In this document: in pieces, positions 44,702 through 55,312 of the stretch
How positions within the stretch are numbered: position 1 is the first letter of the stretch
How the letters are laid out: each line of letters opens with the position of its first letter
Source of the DNA: Ciceribacter lividus
GTDB lineage: Bacteria; Pseudomonadota; Alphaproteobacteria; Rhizobiales; Rhizobiaceae
NCBI RefSeq assembly: GCF_003337715.1
Contig: NZ_QPIX01000006.1
Location: 186,001-250,000 of the forward strand
Direction of reading: 5' to 3'
Length of the DNA: 64,000 nt
Notes under the pieces: model-generated
What the model was told of the DNA's origin: nothing
What the model saw: the letters and a program-made list of their open reading frames with translations, nothing else
Database searches by the model: none
Made by a program: the position numbers and the translations under genes

Positions 44702-45652
44702 TCACCGAAGAGTAGGCGACGTGCCAGATTTGGCGTCTTCTGCGCTCGTCCATGTCAACTGGTCGAGGGACGCCTTCAACCGGGGTGCTGCAAAGTCGAT
44801 GAAGGCGCGGACCTTGGGGGCGACAAGCCTCGCCTGAGGATAGACCAGATGCACCGGCTGCGGCGGCAAAGCAAAGGCATCGAGGATTGGCACCAGCTTC
44901 CCGCGGCGGACCTGATCGCTCACCATATACGACAGCGCTACCGTGACACCATGCCCCTCCTCGGCGGCCTGAATGGCGGCCGCCGCGTCGTTGATCTCGA
45001 AGATCGGGCCAAGGCTCACGCTGCCCTGCTTTTGCCCGTTCAGGAATCGCCATTCGCGGTTCGGCATGAGGCCTGTGAAGGCAATCACCGAATGGAGCCT
45101 CAGTTCTGCCGGTGACGCAGGCATCCCTCGCCTGGCGATGTAATCCGGGCTCGCGACCAGGACCCGGCGGACGGCGCCAATCCGCTTGGCGATCAGGCCC
45201 GAGTCCGGCAGGTGACCGATGCGCACGGCGACGTCGACGCCCTCCTCGACAAGATTCACTACCCGATCGAGAAGGAGAACGGATGCCGTTACCCGCGGGT
45301 ATCGACTGAGGAAACCGCAAACGACCGGCGAAAGGGCGGATCGGCCGAATGTCACAGATGCCGTGATGGTGAGGTGGCCTTGCGGCGTGGCGGTTTCGCC
45401 GATCGCCTCCTTCTCGGCCGTCTCTAGGTCCGAGAGCACGCGCCGCGCGCTTTCCAGGAAGCGTCGACCGACGTCGGTGATCGTCACGCTTCGCGTCGTG
45501 CGGTTGAAGACGCGCGCACCAAGTCGCTCTTCGAGCGCCGAGACAGCACGCGTCACGGCCGGCGGCGACAGGCGGAGCCGCGCTCCAGCCTTGGCGAAGC
45601 TGCCAGCCTCGGTCACGGCAACGAACACCTCAAGCTCATGGAAGCGATCCAT
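44702..45652 (-). CDS. LysR-family regulator divergent to the AhpD-DUF1348-PNPOx-FNR-SDR set
   Basis: The 316-residue LysR protein has a winged HTH (FVAVTEAGSFAKAGARLRLSPPAVTRAVSALE, residues 8-40) and a co-inducer domain with VDVAVRIGHLPDSGL. The ATG at 45652 aligns with the family start. It is divergent from the AhpD(2) gene across 127 bases and probably governs the downstream redox set. The 299-base gap before it, after the AraC gene, shows no convincing gene. Confidence 0.88.
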   Translation of the reverse strand: MDRFHELEVFVAVTEAGSFAKAGARLRLSPPAVTRAVSALEERLGARVFNRTTRSVTITDVGRRFLESARRVLSDLETAEKEAIGETATPQGHLTITASVTFGRSALSPVVCGFLSRYPRVTASVLLLDRVVNLVEEGVDVAVRIGHLPDSGLIAKRIGAVRRVLVASPDYIARRGMPASPAELRLHSVIAFTGLMPNREWRFLNGQKQGSVSLGPIFEINDAAAAIQAAEEGHGVTVALSYMVSDQVRRGKLVPILDAFALPPQPVHLVYPQARLVAPKVRAFIDFAAPRLKASLDQLTWTSAEDAKSGTSPTLR

Positions 45653-45779
45653 CTTTATTCCTCCATTCGAAATAAGGTGTTTCACACGACGCGTATTCTT
45701 TCAATTGCGGCGATCAGTCAAATTGTGTGCGAGCGGCGCCCGAGGGCACCGCACCAACACTCAAGGAAGGACAAATCTC

Positions 45780-46325
45780 ATGGCTCGTGTTGCCGTCATC
45801 GACCCCCAATCCGCTACCGGCGAGGCAAAGGAGCTTCTGGACGCGGTCCAGGCTGGCCTCGGAATGGTTCCAAACTTCATCCGTGTGCTGGCGAACTCGC
45901 CGGCAGCCTTGAGCGCCTTTCTCGGTATCCATGGGATTGCCGGTGCAGGTGTTCTCGACCCGCAGACGCGGGAACGGATCGCGCTCGCAGTCGCCGAGCA
46001 GAATGCCTGCCAGTACTGCGTCTCGGCGCACACGGCGATCGGTCGGAAAGCCGGCCTCGGCAACGAGGAGATGCTCGCCAACCGCAAGGGCCAGTCTTCC
46101 GACGCGAAGGCTGCGGCCGCGTTGGGCTTCGCCCGCGCTCTCGTCGATAGTACCGGCCAGGTGAGCAAAGCGGAGTTCGACGCGGTCCGCGCGGCCGGTC
46201 ACTCCGACGCGGAGATCATCGAGATCATCACGCATGTCGCGATGAACATCTTCACCAACCTGCTCGGCAAATCGACCCAGGTCGAAATCGACTTCCCGAA
46301 GGTCGACCTGAACCAGTTTCTTTGA
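45780..46325 (+). CDS. AhpD-like carboxymuconolactone decarboxylase family protein (2)
   Basis: The 181-residue protein carries [15 protein letters not shown], an E/Q-x2-C-x2-C-x3-H active site, and [14 protein letters not shown] at the N-terminus. It is related to but distinct from copy 1 in this window. GGAAGG precedes the ATG. It is the first gene of a redox operon divergent from LysR. Confidence 0.82.
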   Translation: MARVAVIDPQSATGEAKELLDAVQAGLGMVPNFIRVLANSPAALSAFLGIHGIAGAGVLDPQTRERIALAVAEQNACQYCVSAHTAIGRKAGLGNEEMLANRKGQSSDAKAAAALGFARALVDSTGQVSKAEFDAVRAAGHSDAEIIEIITHVAMNIFTNLLGKSTQVEIDFPKVDLNQFL

Positions 46326-46389
46326 ACAGGAAGACGACACTTGGCGCGGCTTCCGCCGCGCCATTTCCCCCGAACGGAAGGAAATTCCG

Positions 46390-46875
46390 ATGACCCAGAC
46401 GATCCAACCTGCCGCTCGCCCACCTCTGCCGCCCTTCACCCTCGACACTGCGCTCCAGAAGGTGCGGCTGGCTGAGGATGCGTGGAATACGCGTGACCCG
46501 GAGCGTGTTTCGCTCGCCTACACGGAAGACAGCCGCTGGCGCAACCGTGCCGAATTTCCGGTCGGCCGCGCCGACATCGTCGCTTTCCTCAAGCGCAAAT
46601 GGGCCCGGGAGCTCGAATATCGCCTGATCAAGGAGCTCTGGGCCTTCGCCGGGAACCGCATCGCGGTACGCTTCGCCTACGAATGGCGGGATGATGCCGG
46701 AAACTGGTTCCGCAGCCACGGCAATGAAAACTGGGAGTTCGACGAGCACGGCCTGATGCGGCTTCGATTTGCCAGCATCAACGACCAGCCGATCCGCGAA
46801 GGCGAGCGGAAGTTCCATTGGCCGCAAGGACCACGCCCCGCGCATCACCCGGGTCTGTCGGACCTCGGGCTGTAA
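46390..46875 (+). CDS. DUF1348 (SnoaL/NTF2-like) family protein
   Basis: The 161-residue protein has the conserved DUF1348 blocks [39 protein letters not shown] and [13 protein letters not shown]. These NTF2-fold proteins often sit beside oxidoreductases and their function is unknown. It starts 64 bases after AhpD(2). Confidence 0.85.
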   Translation: MTQTIQPAARPPLPPFTLDTALQKVRLAEDAWNTRDPERVSLAYTEDSRWRNRAEFPVGRADIVAFLKRKWARELEYRLIKELWAFAGNRIAVRFAYEWRDDAGNWFRSHGNENWEFDEHGLMRLRFASINDQPIREGERKFHWPQGPRPAHHPGLSDLGL

Positions 46876-46905
46876 CACGCGGGATCTCAGTCTCAGGAGG
46901 ACGTC

Positions 46906-47529
46906 ATGCCACATCATTTCGCGGAGATCGCCTTCACACCGAAAGTGAAGAAGGTGCAGGAAGAACTTGGCAGCCGGTCTTCCTATGCCGGCATGGAGGA
47001 TGTGCCGGCCGCACTCAACCATCGGCTCACTGAAGCCGAGGCCAGTTTCATCGCCGCGCGGAATTCTTTCTACATGGCCACGGTCAGTGAGACGGGTTGG
47101 CCCTATATCCAGCATCGCGGCGGACCGACCGGTTTCATGCGCGTGCTCGACGAGAACACGATCGGCTTCGCGGACTTCCGGGGCAATCGGCAGTACATCA
47201 GCGTCGGAAACCTGATGACGAACGACCGCATATCGCTGTTCTTCATGGACTACCCGAACAGGATACGTCTCAAACTGCTGGGCCGCGCCCTGATCATCGG
47301 GCATGAGCGACAGGACATACTGTCACGCCTCGAGATGCCCGACTACAGGGCACGGATCGAGCGGGGCTTCGTCATCAGGGTCGAAGGCTTCGACTGGAAT
47401 TGCCCGCAGCACATCACCGAGCGCTATTCGCTCGAAGAAATGAAGACGGTGACGGAACCGCTGACAAGGCGGATTGCCGAGCTTGAGGCCGAACTGGCGC
47501 AACGCATTACGCCACAGTCGGCGCGATGA
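46906..47529 (+). CDS. Pyridoxamine 5'-phosphate oxidase-like flavin protein
   Basis: The 207-residue protein has the PNPOx-type split-barrel with FYMATVSETGWPYIQHRGGP and LGRALIIGHER. It likely binds FMN or F420-like cofactors, but the substrate is unknown. It ends near a 301-base stretch (47530-47830) in which I see no supported gene. Confidence 0.8.
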   Translation: MPHHFAEIAFTPKVKKVQEELGSRSSYAGMEDVPAALNHRLTEAEASFIAARNSFYMATVSETGWPYIQHRGGPTGFMRVLDENTIGFADFRGNRQYISVGNLMTNDRISLFFMDYPNRIRLKLLGRALIIGHERQDILSRLEMPDYRARIERGFVIRVEGFDWNCPQHITERYSLEEMKTVTEPLTRRIAELEAELAQRITPQSAR

Positions 47530-47830
47530 GCTGCGTCATGTTGCCCGTGTCTCCTCGGCATTCTCAGTGGAAAGCGCAACCTGGCGCATGTGAGAGCGCG
47601 GCACCTCTTTTCGGCGATCGACGAACATCTCCGGACCAAGAGCAGGTTCCTGGCCGGCGCACTGCAGGCCACCACGGGCGTGCGTTCCACATGTACACAG
47701 CACATGCAACGCTGGGGTCGAAACCCCATCCCGTCATTCATACCCGACTGAAGACTATGGGGCCCCTCGCGGAGGTTCTTCCCGCTCATTCCGAGCGAGC
47801 CTCGCTTCGGATCAAAGGAACGATTGTGAG

Positions 47831-48997
47831 ATGAACAAGAGTATGTCGCTCATTCCCCGGCCCCTTCTTGACGCATCAACCGGCGGTGCGAAGGCGGACG
47901 GCCTCTCAGGCGCAGGCAGTCTGCCGACGTCCGACGACGAGCATCTTCCGGTCGTTCCGGAGCAGCCTTTGATGCTCGCAGCAGCGCAGCAGGAAACCGA
48001 ACTCGTCACCTCCTACTGGCTCGCGTCACCGGATGGTACAGCGTTGCCGACGCCTCTCGCCGGCCAGTACCTGCCCATCTCGGTGGAGGTACCCGGTCAC
48101 GGTTTGCTGCGGCGAACCTATACAATATCGGCCTTTGAAGCCGGTCTCTACCGACTGAGCATCAAGCGCGAGTGTCTCCCGGACCGCCCACCAGGCCGGG
48201 TCAGCAACCACATCCACGACAATTGGACGGTTGGTGACCTCATCAGTGCCGGCGTACCGCAAGGCCACTTCGTCCTTGACGGAGCGAGCAGCCGGCCGAT
48301 CGTCCTGCTTGCGGGTGGCATCGGCATCACGCCGCTGCTTGCCATGCTGCGAGAGCTGGCGGAACGCGAGGCGCGCCGCAACGTTGTCCTCGTACTGGCG
48401 ATGCGCCATCAACACGATCATCCGTTCCAGAGCGAGGTGGCGGACCTCGCGTGTCGCATGCCGAACCTGACTGTCCATGTCCGTTACAGCGAACGGCTCC
48501 CGGGCGCCGTGAGCGATAGGGCACCTGACAGCCACGGACTGGTCGATGAGGCTCTCCTGCGCGACCTCGTCCCCTCGCCGAACGTCGACGTGTATCTTTG
48601 TGGTCCCGCCCCCTTCATGAACGCAATGGACCAGATCCTCACCGCACTCGGCGTGGCCGACGAGCGCGTCCGATACGAATCCTTCGGGCCTGCGACGCTG
48701 GAAAGCCGAAGCAAGCAGGCCCAAGTGACGAGATCCGGGGAGAATGCGGTCGTGCGCTTCGTCAAGGCGGGCATTGCCGCGCCGTTCGACCCGCGGGCAC
48801 TGAACCTCCTCGAATTCGCCGAGGATCTCGGGCTCAATCCTCCCTTCAGTTGTCGTTCGGGGCGTTGTGGCGCGTGTACGACCAGAAAGCTCTCCGGCGC
48901 GGTCCGATATGACCACGTGCCGGCAGCCGCCATCGCGAAAGACGAGGTCCTGCTCTGCTGCGCTCTGCCGGACGGGCCCGTCAGCCTCGAACTTTGA
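47831..48997 (+). CDS. Ferredoxin-NAD(P)+ reductase-like protein fused to a plant-type [2Fe-2S] domain
   Basis: The 388-residue protein has an FAD motif RRTYTIS (about residue 93), a dinucleotide-binding [15 protein letters not shown] (about 160), and a C-terminal [2Fe-2S] domain with C-x4-C-x2-C ([15 protein letters not shown]) and a distal Cys. The first 50 residues are non-conserved. It resembles reductase components of Rieske/P450-type oxygenases and is likely an electron supplier for the adjacent oxidoreductases. Confidence 0.85.
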   Translation: MNKSMSLIPRPLLDASTGGAKADGLSGAGSLPTSDDEHLPVVPEQPLMLAAAQQETELVTSYWLASPDGTALPTPLAGQYLPISVEVPGHGLLRRTYTISAFEAGLYRLSIKRECLPDRPPGRVSNHIHDNWTVGDLISAGVPQGHFVLDGASSRPIVLLAGGIGITPLLAMLRELAEREARRNVVLVLAMRHQHDHPFQSEVADLACRMPNLTVHVRYSERLPGAVSDRAPDSHGLVDEALLRDLVPSPNVDVYLCGPAPFMNAMDQILTALGVADERVRYESFGPATLESRSKQAQVTRSGENAVVRFVKAGIAAPFDPRALNLLEFAEDLGLNPPFSCRSGRCGACTTRKLSGAVRYDHVPAAAIAKDEVLLCCALPDGPVSLEL

Positions 48998-49037
48998 AAC
49001 AAGAACCTTCAACACTCGTAACCAGCTAACCGAAAGA

Positions 49038-49826
49038 ATGAAGATCATGACGAACTTTAAGCGAACCCGGACCCTTTTCGTCGGCGGCGCCAGCGGCATG
49101 GGCAAAGCGACCGCTCGCATGTTGCTCAACGACGGCGGCGCGGTCGTCCTGCTTGGCCGCCAGCGCGCCAAGCTTGAAGCCGCGCGCAGAGAACTCGCGC
49201 AGATCGGGCGCGTCGACATCGAAGTGCTGGACATCACCGATACGGGGGCCGTGCGCGCCTTCACCGACCGGGTGCCGGACGATTTCTCCGATCTCACCGG
49301 TCTCGTGAACGGTGCCGGCGTCTTCCTGCCGAGACCTTTCCTCGAGCATTCGGAGGAGGACTATGACCGTTACCTCGACCTCAACCGTGGCACCTTCTTC
49401 CTCACGCAGGCCGTGGCCAGGGCTATGACCGTGCGCGGAAATGGAGGTGCAATCGTCAACATCGGGTCGATGTGGGCGCAGCAGGCCGTCCAGGCAACAC
49501 CCTCCTCCGCCTACTCAATGGCGAAAGCCGGCTTGCACGCCATGACCCAGCATCTCGCGATGGAGCTGGCCGAGCATGGCATCCGCGTCAACGGTGTCTC
49601 ACCGGCGGTGGTCGAGACACCTATCTACGAAGCCTTCATCCCGAGGGAACAGGTGCACGACGCGCTCCAGGGTTTCAACGGCTTCCATCCGATCGGGAGG
49701 ATCGGAACTGCGGAAGATGTGGCAAATGTGATTGCCTTTCTACTCTCGCCCAAGGCGGGTTGGGTGACCGGGGCGGTTTGGGACGTGGATGGCGGCGTCA
49801 TGGCAGGTCGCAACGCCCAGAGCTGA
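49038..49826 (+). CDS. Short-chain dehydrogenase/reductase
   Basis: The 262-residue SDR has the cofactor motif GGASGMGKA, the NGAG loop and the catalytic S and YxxxK ([11 protein letters not shown]). NAD(P) specificity is not obvious. It starts 40 bases after the FNR-like gene and ends the LysR-divergent operon. The 720-base stretch after it (49827-50546) has no gene I can support, except the hairpin near 50506. Confidence 0.9.
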   Translation: MKIMTNFKRTRTLFVGGASGMGKATARMLLNDGGAVVLLGRQRAKLEAARRELAQIGRVDIEVLDITDTGAVRAFTDRVPDDFSDLTGLVNGAGVFLPRPFLEHSEEDYDRYLDLNRGTFFLTQAVARAMTVRGNGGAIVNIGSMWAQQAVQATPSSAYSMAKAGLHAMTQHLAMELAEHGIRVNGVSPAVVETPIYEAFIPREQVHDALQGFNGFHPIGRIGTAEDVANVIAFLLSPKAGWVTGAVWDVDGGVMAGRNAQS

Positions 49827-50505
49827 GAAACCTGCGTGCTCCAGGTCCGATGTGAGTACAGCGCTGCGAAATCACCCTGCGCGACGACCAGCCTTCACGT
49901 CCCATCACCTTTGCCCCAACCGGAGCACCTGTTGCTCAACCGTGAAGGCCGCGAGATTGCGCGGGTGATAATCATCATCCGCCATGGACCGGGATCTCGC
50001 GCCTCGTTCACTGAACATGGCGACGCAAGAGAATCCGGCGGGAAATCCGGCTACTTATCCGCAATCATCGAATGCCGCCCATGCAATCGCTGCGGCCTTT
50101 GACGCGGCTTGCGGGCCGGAACACTGCCTTTTCCTCCGTCGGTGCGAAAACGCACTGACGGACGAAGGCTGGCGGCATTGCCAGTAGCCGGTGCGGGAAC
50201 CGGAGCAGATTTCAAAGTGCTTCGTGCCGGCCCCTCCGCATTGGACTGCGAGGATCAGCCTCCAACTGCCGACCGAACAGGCCGAAAATGTTCAGAGGAG
50301 GCTTGGGCAGGCCTTCCGGGCAACCTCAGAGCAGCAGCGTCAGGCTGTGCCCTCCCTCTCTGCGTGACTTACCGTCATTTCCGGCTCTTTCACGCAAACA
50401 ATTGCGGCCCGGGCGAGGTTGCCGGGCCGCAAGGTGCGCGAGGAATCGTCGGCGGTGGATTTCTGAGGACCTGAGTTTCCTCGCGACAGGCTTGTTCTCT
50501 GGCGT

Positions 50506-50542
50506 CTCGGGGGAGGCGTAGAGGGGACTAGCCTCCCCCGAG
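50506..50542 (-). terminator. Strong hairpin downstream of the isochorismatase-type gene
   Basis: CTCGGGGGAGGC and GCCTCCCCCGAG form a perfect 12-base inverted repeat around a 13-base loop, four bases after the stop of the minus-strand gene at 50547. No clear T-run follows, so it is a likely, not proven, terminator. Confidence 0.55.
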
Positions 50543-50546
50543 CCAG

Positions 50547-51401
50547 TCACTGGGCGGCGGCAATACGGCCCAGTGCATCCTCCGTCGACCAAACGGCATT
50601 CGCCATGTATCGGAAGTTGGTGATGGCGGCGAGGTATCCGTCGCCTTCGGGAAGGATCGCAGCGGCAGTGGCATCCTTGACGACCGCCACCTCGAAGCCC
50701 TGCTCGAGAAGTTCGCGCATATGGGATTCGACGCAGAGGTTCGCTGACATGCCCGCCAGGATCACCTGGCTGACGCCGCGCTTGCGCAACTGAAGCACAA
50801 GGTCGTTCGTCTCGGGACCGTACACCTTGTGCGGCGATACGATCACAGTCTTGTTGTCTTCGATGTATTCCTTGTACTCCGGCATGAAGTCGGCACCCGA
50901 GTTGCGGAAGTCTGTCAGATCGAGGGGACCTTTTCGGTCGAACATGCCGATCGAATGCATGAGTTTCTCCAGCGCACCCTCGAATTTCCAGCCGTGGTCG
51001 GTGGGGTAATAGTAGTGCGGAGACACCGCCACCGTGAGGCCGCCGGACTTCGCGGCGGCGAACAACTTGCCGATGTTGCTGACGACGTTGTGCTCAGTGA
51101 CGCTCGGCCCGACAACGCCCCATGTCACGCCCTTGGGGCTGAGGAAGTCGATCTGGGGGTCGATGACAACGAGCGCCGTCTCGGCCTTGCGCAACTGCAT
51201 GGTCGATGCCGGGAGCGCGGGTTCCTTGGGGTCGGCGTACTTGTCATTCTTGCTGGCGGCGGCTTCCGCGGGGGTGCTCAAGGCGACCGACAGCGCTGCG
51301 GTGGCAGCGACACCCGCCGAGAGAATGGCTTTGCGTCTTGTCAGACCCGCGGGTTCGATCTCTGCGTGGTCACAATGGCGATGATCGTCGTGGCTGCACA
51401 T
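50547..51401 (-). CDS. Tat-exported isochorismatase-family cysteine hydrolase
   Basis: The 284-residue protein has a twin-arginine leader (LTRRKAILSAGVAATAALS) and an isochorismatase-type fold with TALVVIDPQIDFLSP (catalytic Asp), a K-x-Y region (IVSPHKVYG) and catalytic cysteine ILAGMSANLCVESHMRELL. The substrate is unknown. A His/Asp-rich MCSHDDHRHCDHAE stretch precedes the twin-Arg. It is divergent from an AraC regulator. Confidence 0.85.
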   Translation of the reverse strand: MCSHDDHRHCDHAEIEPAGLTRRKAILSAGVAATAALSVALSTPAEAAASKNDKYADPKEPALPASTMQLRKAETALVVIDPQIDFLSPKGVTWGVVGPSVTEHNVVSNIGKLFAAAKSGGLTVAVSPHYYYPTDHGWKFEGALEKLMHSIGMFDRKGPLDLTDFRNSGADFMPEYKEYIEDNKTVIVSPHKVYGPETNDLVLQLRKRGVSQVILAGMSANLCVESHMRELLEQGFEVAVVKDATAAAILPEGDGYLAAITNFRYMANAVWSTEDALGRIAAAQ

Positions 51402-51481
51402 TTCCGGTGTACTCCTGTAGTTTGGGACGCTACAGTCGTAACCGATCAAATGTTCTCTATCGTCTCATTTGCGTTTGAACC

Positions 51482-52408
51482 ATGGAAATCGAAGAAATCC
51501 TCGAATCCATCGTCGTCGATACGAATCCCTTTTCTCTCTGCGAGCTCGAACCCCGCAGCAGGCTGGACATGCCGAGATCACAGTTGGTGAGCCTCCACTA
51601 CGTTCTCGACGGAGCGGGTACGATGGAGATGCCGGGACAACGACCCCGAGCGCTGAGGAAAGGCGACCTCGTGCTCATTCCGGCAGCACAACACCATTGG
51701 CTGACCTCATCGCCCGGGACCTACCTCAGCCAAGCGGTATGCAAGCCTGCCAGCATTGGCCTGGACTCCGTCCGACAGGCTTCAGCAGATACCGACGGGT
51801 CCGCGAAGGTCGGCCTCGTGGTGCTGTGCGCCCATCTGACGGTGGGCTTTCGGGGAGCGGGCGCGGTCATCGACCTTTTGCAGGTTCCGATCGTCGAACC
51901 CCTGTCGGAAGACAGGCTTGCCATGCGCGGGCTAGACCTGATCCTGGCAGAATTGCAGGAGCCGCGCCTGGGAAGCAGGGTGATGATAAAGACCCTGCTC
52001 CTCGAGATAGTCCTGAACCTGTTACGTCTGCGGGTTGGGGCCAATGATCCGAGCACATCCTGGCTCGCGGCACTCGGCGACCAGAAGCTTTGGCCCGCTC
52101 TCAAGGCCATGCTGGAAAAACCCGGTGCGATGCACACGGTGGAAAGCCTCGCAGAGCTTGCGGGCATGAGCCGCTCTCGGTTCGCACACCGCTTTTCGGC
52201 GAGCTTCAGAACCGGTCCGATGGAAATGCTACGCGGTCTTCGCCTGCAGTCTGCTGCGAGACAATTGATCGAAACCGATGCGGGCATGGCGCGTATTGCC
52301 GAAAAGTGCGGCTTTCTAAGCCGGAGCTATTTCAGCATGCAGTTCGCTGCAGCCTTCGGCATGACACCAAGCGAGTTCAGGAGGAGCGCTCGGAGAAAGG
52401 AGAATTGA
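51482..52408 (+). CDS. AraC-family regulator (cupin sensor), divergent from isochorismatase
   Basis: The 308-residue regulator has an N-terminal cupin region (VSLHYVLDGAGTMEMPG, GDLVLIPAAQHHWL) and a C-terminal double HTH (MSRSRFAHRFSASFRTGPMEM and ARIAEKCGFLSRSYFSMQFAAAF). Its ATG is 80 bases from the isochorismatase start. The 280 bases after it (52409-52688) contain no supported gene. Confidence 0.85.
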   Translation: MEIEEILESIVVDTNPFSLCELEPRSRLDMPRSQLVSLHYVLDGAGTMEMPGQRPRALRKGDLVLIPAAQHHWLTSSPGTYLSQAVCKPASIGLDSVRQASADTDGSAKVGLVVLCAHLTVGFRGAGAVIDLLQVPIVEPLSEDRLAMRGLDLILAELQEPRLGSRVMIKTLLLEIVLNLLRLRVGANDPSTSWLAALGDQKLWPALKAMLEKPGAMHTVESLAELAGMSRSRFAHRFSASFRTGPMEMLRGLRLQSAARQLIETDAGMARIAEKCGFLSRSYFSMQFAAAFGMTPSEFRRSARRKEN

Positions 52409-52688
52409 GCATGGCACGGAGACGTGGCTGGGGTGACCTGAACAGCCGCGACAAGCGGAATTTCCGCCTGACTTTGGCCCATATGCCGGAAACAGGAAAG
52501 ACCACCGCGAAACGACCATGCCGCCTTCGTCCCGTCGTTCGCGGTCCGCTGGCGTAATCGCTCTCTGTCAAGGCGACTTGTCCCAACCACTCGCCATCTT
52601 TCGCCCGCTTGGCCACATAGGCCGCAAGCGACGCGGCCGCGCCAGCGGCGTGAACGTCACGGCTTCCTCCAGCGGCACGAAGCAGAGG

Positions 52689-53456
52689 TCACGTCCTTCT
52701 CAGGCGACGAAATGGCCTGTCTTGCCCGTTTGCGGCTCGGTCTCTTTCGGCATAGTCAAGAAAGTTGAGCAAGATTCTCCGCGCGACCGGAGTGTCCTTT
52801 AGTGCCTGCCTTACGGTGCGACCGACCGCCTCGTTCACCGCCACGCTTTCGGCGAGCACATCGATATAGCTGTGCATGACCGCTTCCGACATCTCCGGGT
52901 GAAACTGCACACCCCAGGCGCAGTCACCGACACGAATGGCTTGGTAGGGTTCAAGCGGGGAATGTGCGAGGACGATGGCACGTTCCGGCAGTTCGACGAC
53001 AGACTGCCAATGCACGACCTGGGCCGGAAAAGTCGGCGTCAAATTGCCAAACAGAGGATCGTCGATAGCGGCGCTGGTCAGGCTGACCTCTACTGTGCCC
53101 AGCTCGGCACCGCAGACTCGATCTTCGACCGATCCCGCCATCGCTTGCGCCAATATCTGATGCCCGAAACAGATCCCCAAGAGCGGGATACGCCGGCTCA
53201 CCGCTTGCCGAAGCCAGACCGCCAATGACCGCATCCAGCCTGTGTCATCGCTCAACATTGCGTGCGATCCACTGACGACAATTCCGGCCAAGACAGCGGG
53301 GTCCGGCATCGCGGCCTCATTTCGTGGATCCACAACGATAACGTCCACGTCCTTGGTCCCGAGGCCATCACGGATCCAGCGCTCGAAATCGCCGAAGCGG
53401 CGATTGATTTCGGGAAACGTTTCTCCGGTTTTGACGATCGCGATTGGGCAAGTCAT
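52689..53456 (-). CDS. Class I glutamine amidotransferase
   Basis: The 255-residue protein has the nucleophile motif GICFGHQILAQAMAG and the His-Glu block FHPEMSE of class I amidotransferases. Similar proteins act as GMP-synthase-like or gamma-glutamyl-amine hydrolases. A start at 53474 with GGCGG upstream is an alternative. It lies downstream of the permease gene on the same strand, 155 bases away. Confidence 0.82.
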   Translation of the reverse strand: MTCPIAIVKTGETFPEINRRFGDFERWIRDGLGTKDVDVIVVDPRNEAAMPDPAVLAGIVVSGSHAMLSDDTGWMRSLAVWLRQAVSRRIPLLGICFGHQILAQAMAGSVEDRVCGAELGTVEVSLTSAAIDDPLFGNLTPTFPAQVVHWQSVVELPERAIVLAHSPLEPYQAIRVGDCAWGVQFHPEMSEAVMHSYIDVLAESVAVNEAVGRTVRQALKDTPVARRILLNFLDYAERDRAANGQDRPFRRLRRT

Positions 53457-53611
53457 TGAATGACCATTATCCATTTCCGCCTGCGACACCCTACGCTTCT
53501 CCACAACCGGCACCCTTCCGTGATGTTGAAACAGGCGAACCGGTTTGCCGTTCGCCTGTTTTCTCCTGTGTCTACGGCGTTTCAGCCGTCATTGTTGCGC
53601 TCAGGGCGCGA

Positions 53612-55213
53612 TCACCACAGACTGCCATGGAAGTAGGCATTTGCTCCGAAGACGAGGGCAAGGCCGAGAGCGAGTGCGCCGAACGGAAGCCAGCCGGCCT
53701 TCGGAGCAGACAACAGACCGTCGGCGGTGTGCAAATCCTTCAGCATCTCGGCCGGGAACACGCCCTTGTCGACGATGTAGTGCCGATACCAGAACACCGG
53801 AAGAATGAGCGCCAGTGCGATGCTCCCGGTCACCAGCGTTCCCGCGCCCCAGACATTTGCCCCGGCTCCCAGCAGGAAGGCGTTGACGAAGCCGAGCGTG
53901 ACGCCGATCGCCATGATCCAGTTCGGGCAGCGATACGGGCGCTTGATATGGGCATTGTCGATCCGGTGAATCCAGCCGGACTGCAGGTTGAGGAAGATGA
54001 AGACGAGATAGCAGATATTCGAGACCGCGAGCACGAACAACGAATCCGACAGGGTCAACAGCACGACATTGAACCCCAGGTCTGTCCACATCGCCCGGGT
54101 GGGAGCACCATGCTCGTTGACCTTGCTCAGGTAACGCGGCAGCCAGCCGTCGATACTGCCCTGATAGAGGGTGCGCGACGATCCGGCCATCGAGGTGCTG
54201 ACGCCGAGGAGCAGTGCGAGAACCAGCATGACGATGATGATGTTGCCGATCACGCCGCTTCCGCCGGCCATGGTGGCCATGACTGCCGCCACACCGGAGC
54301 CATCGACGATTCCGGGCGCCGTCATCCCCTCCTGCCCGAGATAGCCCTGGAAGGCCATCGGAACAAACGTAAAGGCGACAAGGCAGAGCACGCCGGACCA
54401 GAAGATGGCCTTGAACGTGTCCGTCTCCGGATTGCGGAATTCACGCGTGTAGCAGACCGCGGTCTCGAAAGCGTAGGACGACCAGGCCGCCAGATAGATG
54501 CCACCGAGAAAGAGGGTCCACCCCGCCTTGTCCCATGCGCCGCTCAGCGGCACGAACGGCGTGAAATGCGACGACACCACGTCGCCGGTGATGAAGGGCA
54601 CGACGCCGATCAGAAGAAGGGGCGTCAGAGCGACCAGCCCGATGACTGTCTGGACTTTTGCCGTTCCGAGGATACCGCGATGCTGGATCGCAAAGGTTCC
54701 GAGGAGAAGGATCGTGGCGACGACCGAAACGGCGTTGATGCGGACCTCGAGCCCTTCCTTGAGCATTCCCAGATCGAGAATGGTCAGCTTCGCCGTCATG
54801 ATCGATGCGGTCGACGGGAACATGTTGGCGAGAATGTAGCTCGCTGCAACGCTGGATCCCACGGTCAGCACCGGCGTCCACGCGAGCCAGTTGGACCACA
54901 GGGACAGTGGAGCGATGATCTTCGAGTAGCGCACCCAGGCGGCGGCACCATAGACCGACGCACCGCCGGATTTTCCGGGAAACAGTCCGGCGATCTCTGC
55001 ATAGACGAACGCCTGGAAGAAGCCAAAGATCACCGAAAGCGTCCAGCAGACCCATGATGGGCTGCCCACGAGCGCGGCGATGCCGCCGATCGAAAACAGC
55101 ACCAGCGCCGGCACGCCGCTGGCGACCCAGAAGGCATCTTTCCACGTTATCGAGCGTTTCAGCTCATAGTTTTGAAGGGCCAAGCCTTCGGACACATCGT
55201 TGATGACACTCAT
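53612..55213 (-). CDS. APC-family amino acid/amine permease
   Basis: The 533-residue permease has 12 or more membrane helices, with SIGGIAALVGSPSWVCWTL and SGGASVYGAAAWVRYSK typical of the APC superfamily. The ATG at 55213 has AAGGGGA upstream. It lies in the minus-strand group with copper amine oxidase and probably imports the amine or amino acid substrate. Confidence 0.85.
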   Translation of the reverse strand: MSVINDVSEGLALQNYELKRSITWKDAFWVASGVPALVLFSIGGIAALVGSPSWVCWTLSVIFGFFQAFVYAEIAGLFPGKSGGASVYGAAAWVRYSKIIAPLSLWSNWLAWTPVLTVGSSVAASYILANMFPSTASIMTAKLTILDLGMLKEGLEVRINAVSVVATILLLGTFAIQHRGILGTAKVQTVIGLVALTPLLLIGVVPFITGDVVSSHFTPFVPLSGAWDKAGWTLFLGGIYLAAWSSYAFETAVCYTREFRNPETDTFKAIFWSGVLCLVAFTFVPMAFQGYLGQEGMTAPGIVDGSGVAAVMATMAGGSGVIGNIIIVMLVLALLLGVSTSMAGSSRTLYQGSIDGWLPRYLSKVNEHGAPTRAMWTDLGFNVVLLTLSDSLFVLAVSNICYLVFIFLNLQSGWIHRIDNAHIKRPYRCPNWIMAIGVTLGFVNAFLLGAGANVWGAGTLVTGSIALALILPVFWYRHYIVDKGVFPAEMLKDLHTADGLLSAPKAGWLPFGALALGLALVFGANAYFHGSLW

Positions 55214-55312
55214 CGTCATTCCCCTTTTTTGTTGGTTTTGACTAGTTATTCAATGTTCCCGTCGGCGCCCCCAATCCGCCGACGGGTTTCTGCGTTGCCC
55301 CTCCCAAGGCCA

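Noticed and set aside
47526-47834. Possible 102-residue gene overlapping the PNPOx-like stop by ATGA
   Set aside because: The overlap is suggestive, but no family, no conserved composition and no ribosome binding site; treated as a gene-free gap.
49836-50187. Two short plus-strand frames in the 720-base gap after the SDR
   Set aside because: No recognisable motif or good start; they overlap each other in different frames and could be decayed sequence.
52409-52688. Minus-strand frame resembling part of an enzyme (GEWLGQVALTESDYASGP)
   Set aside because: Too short and with no family I can name; kept as an unassigned gap.
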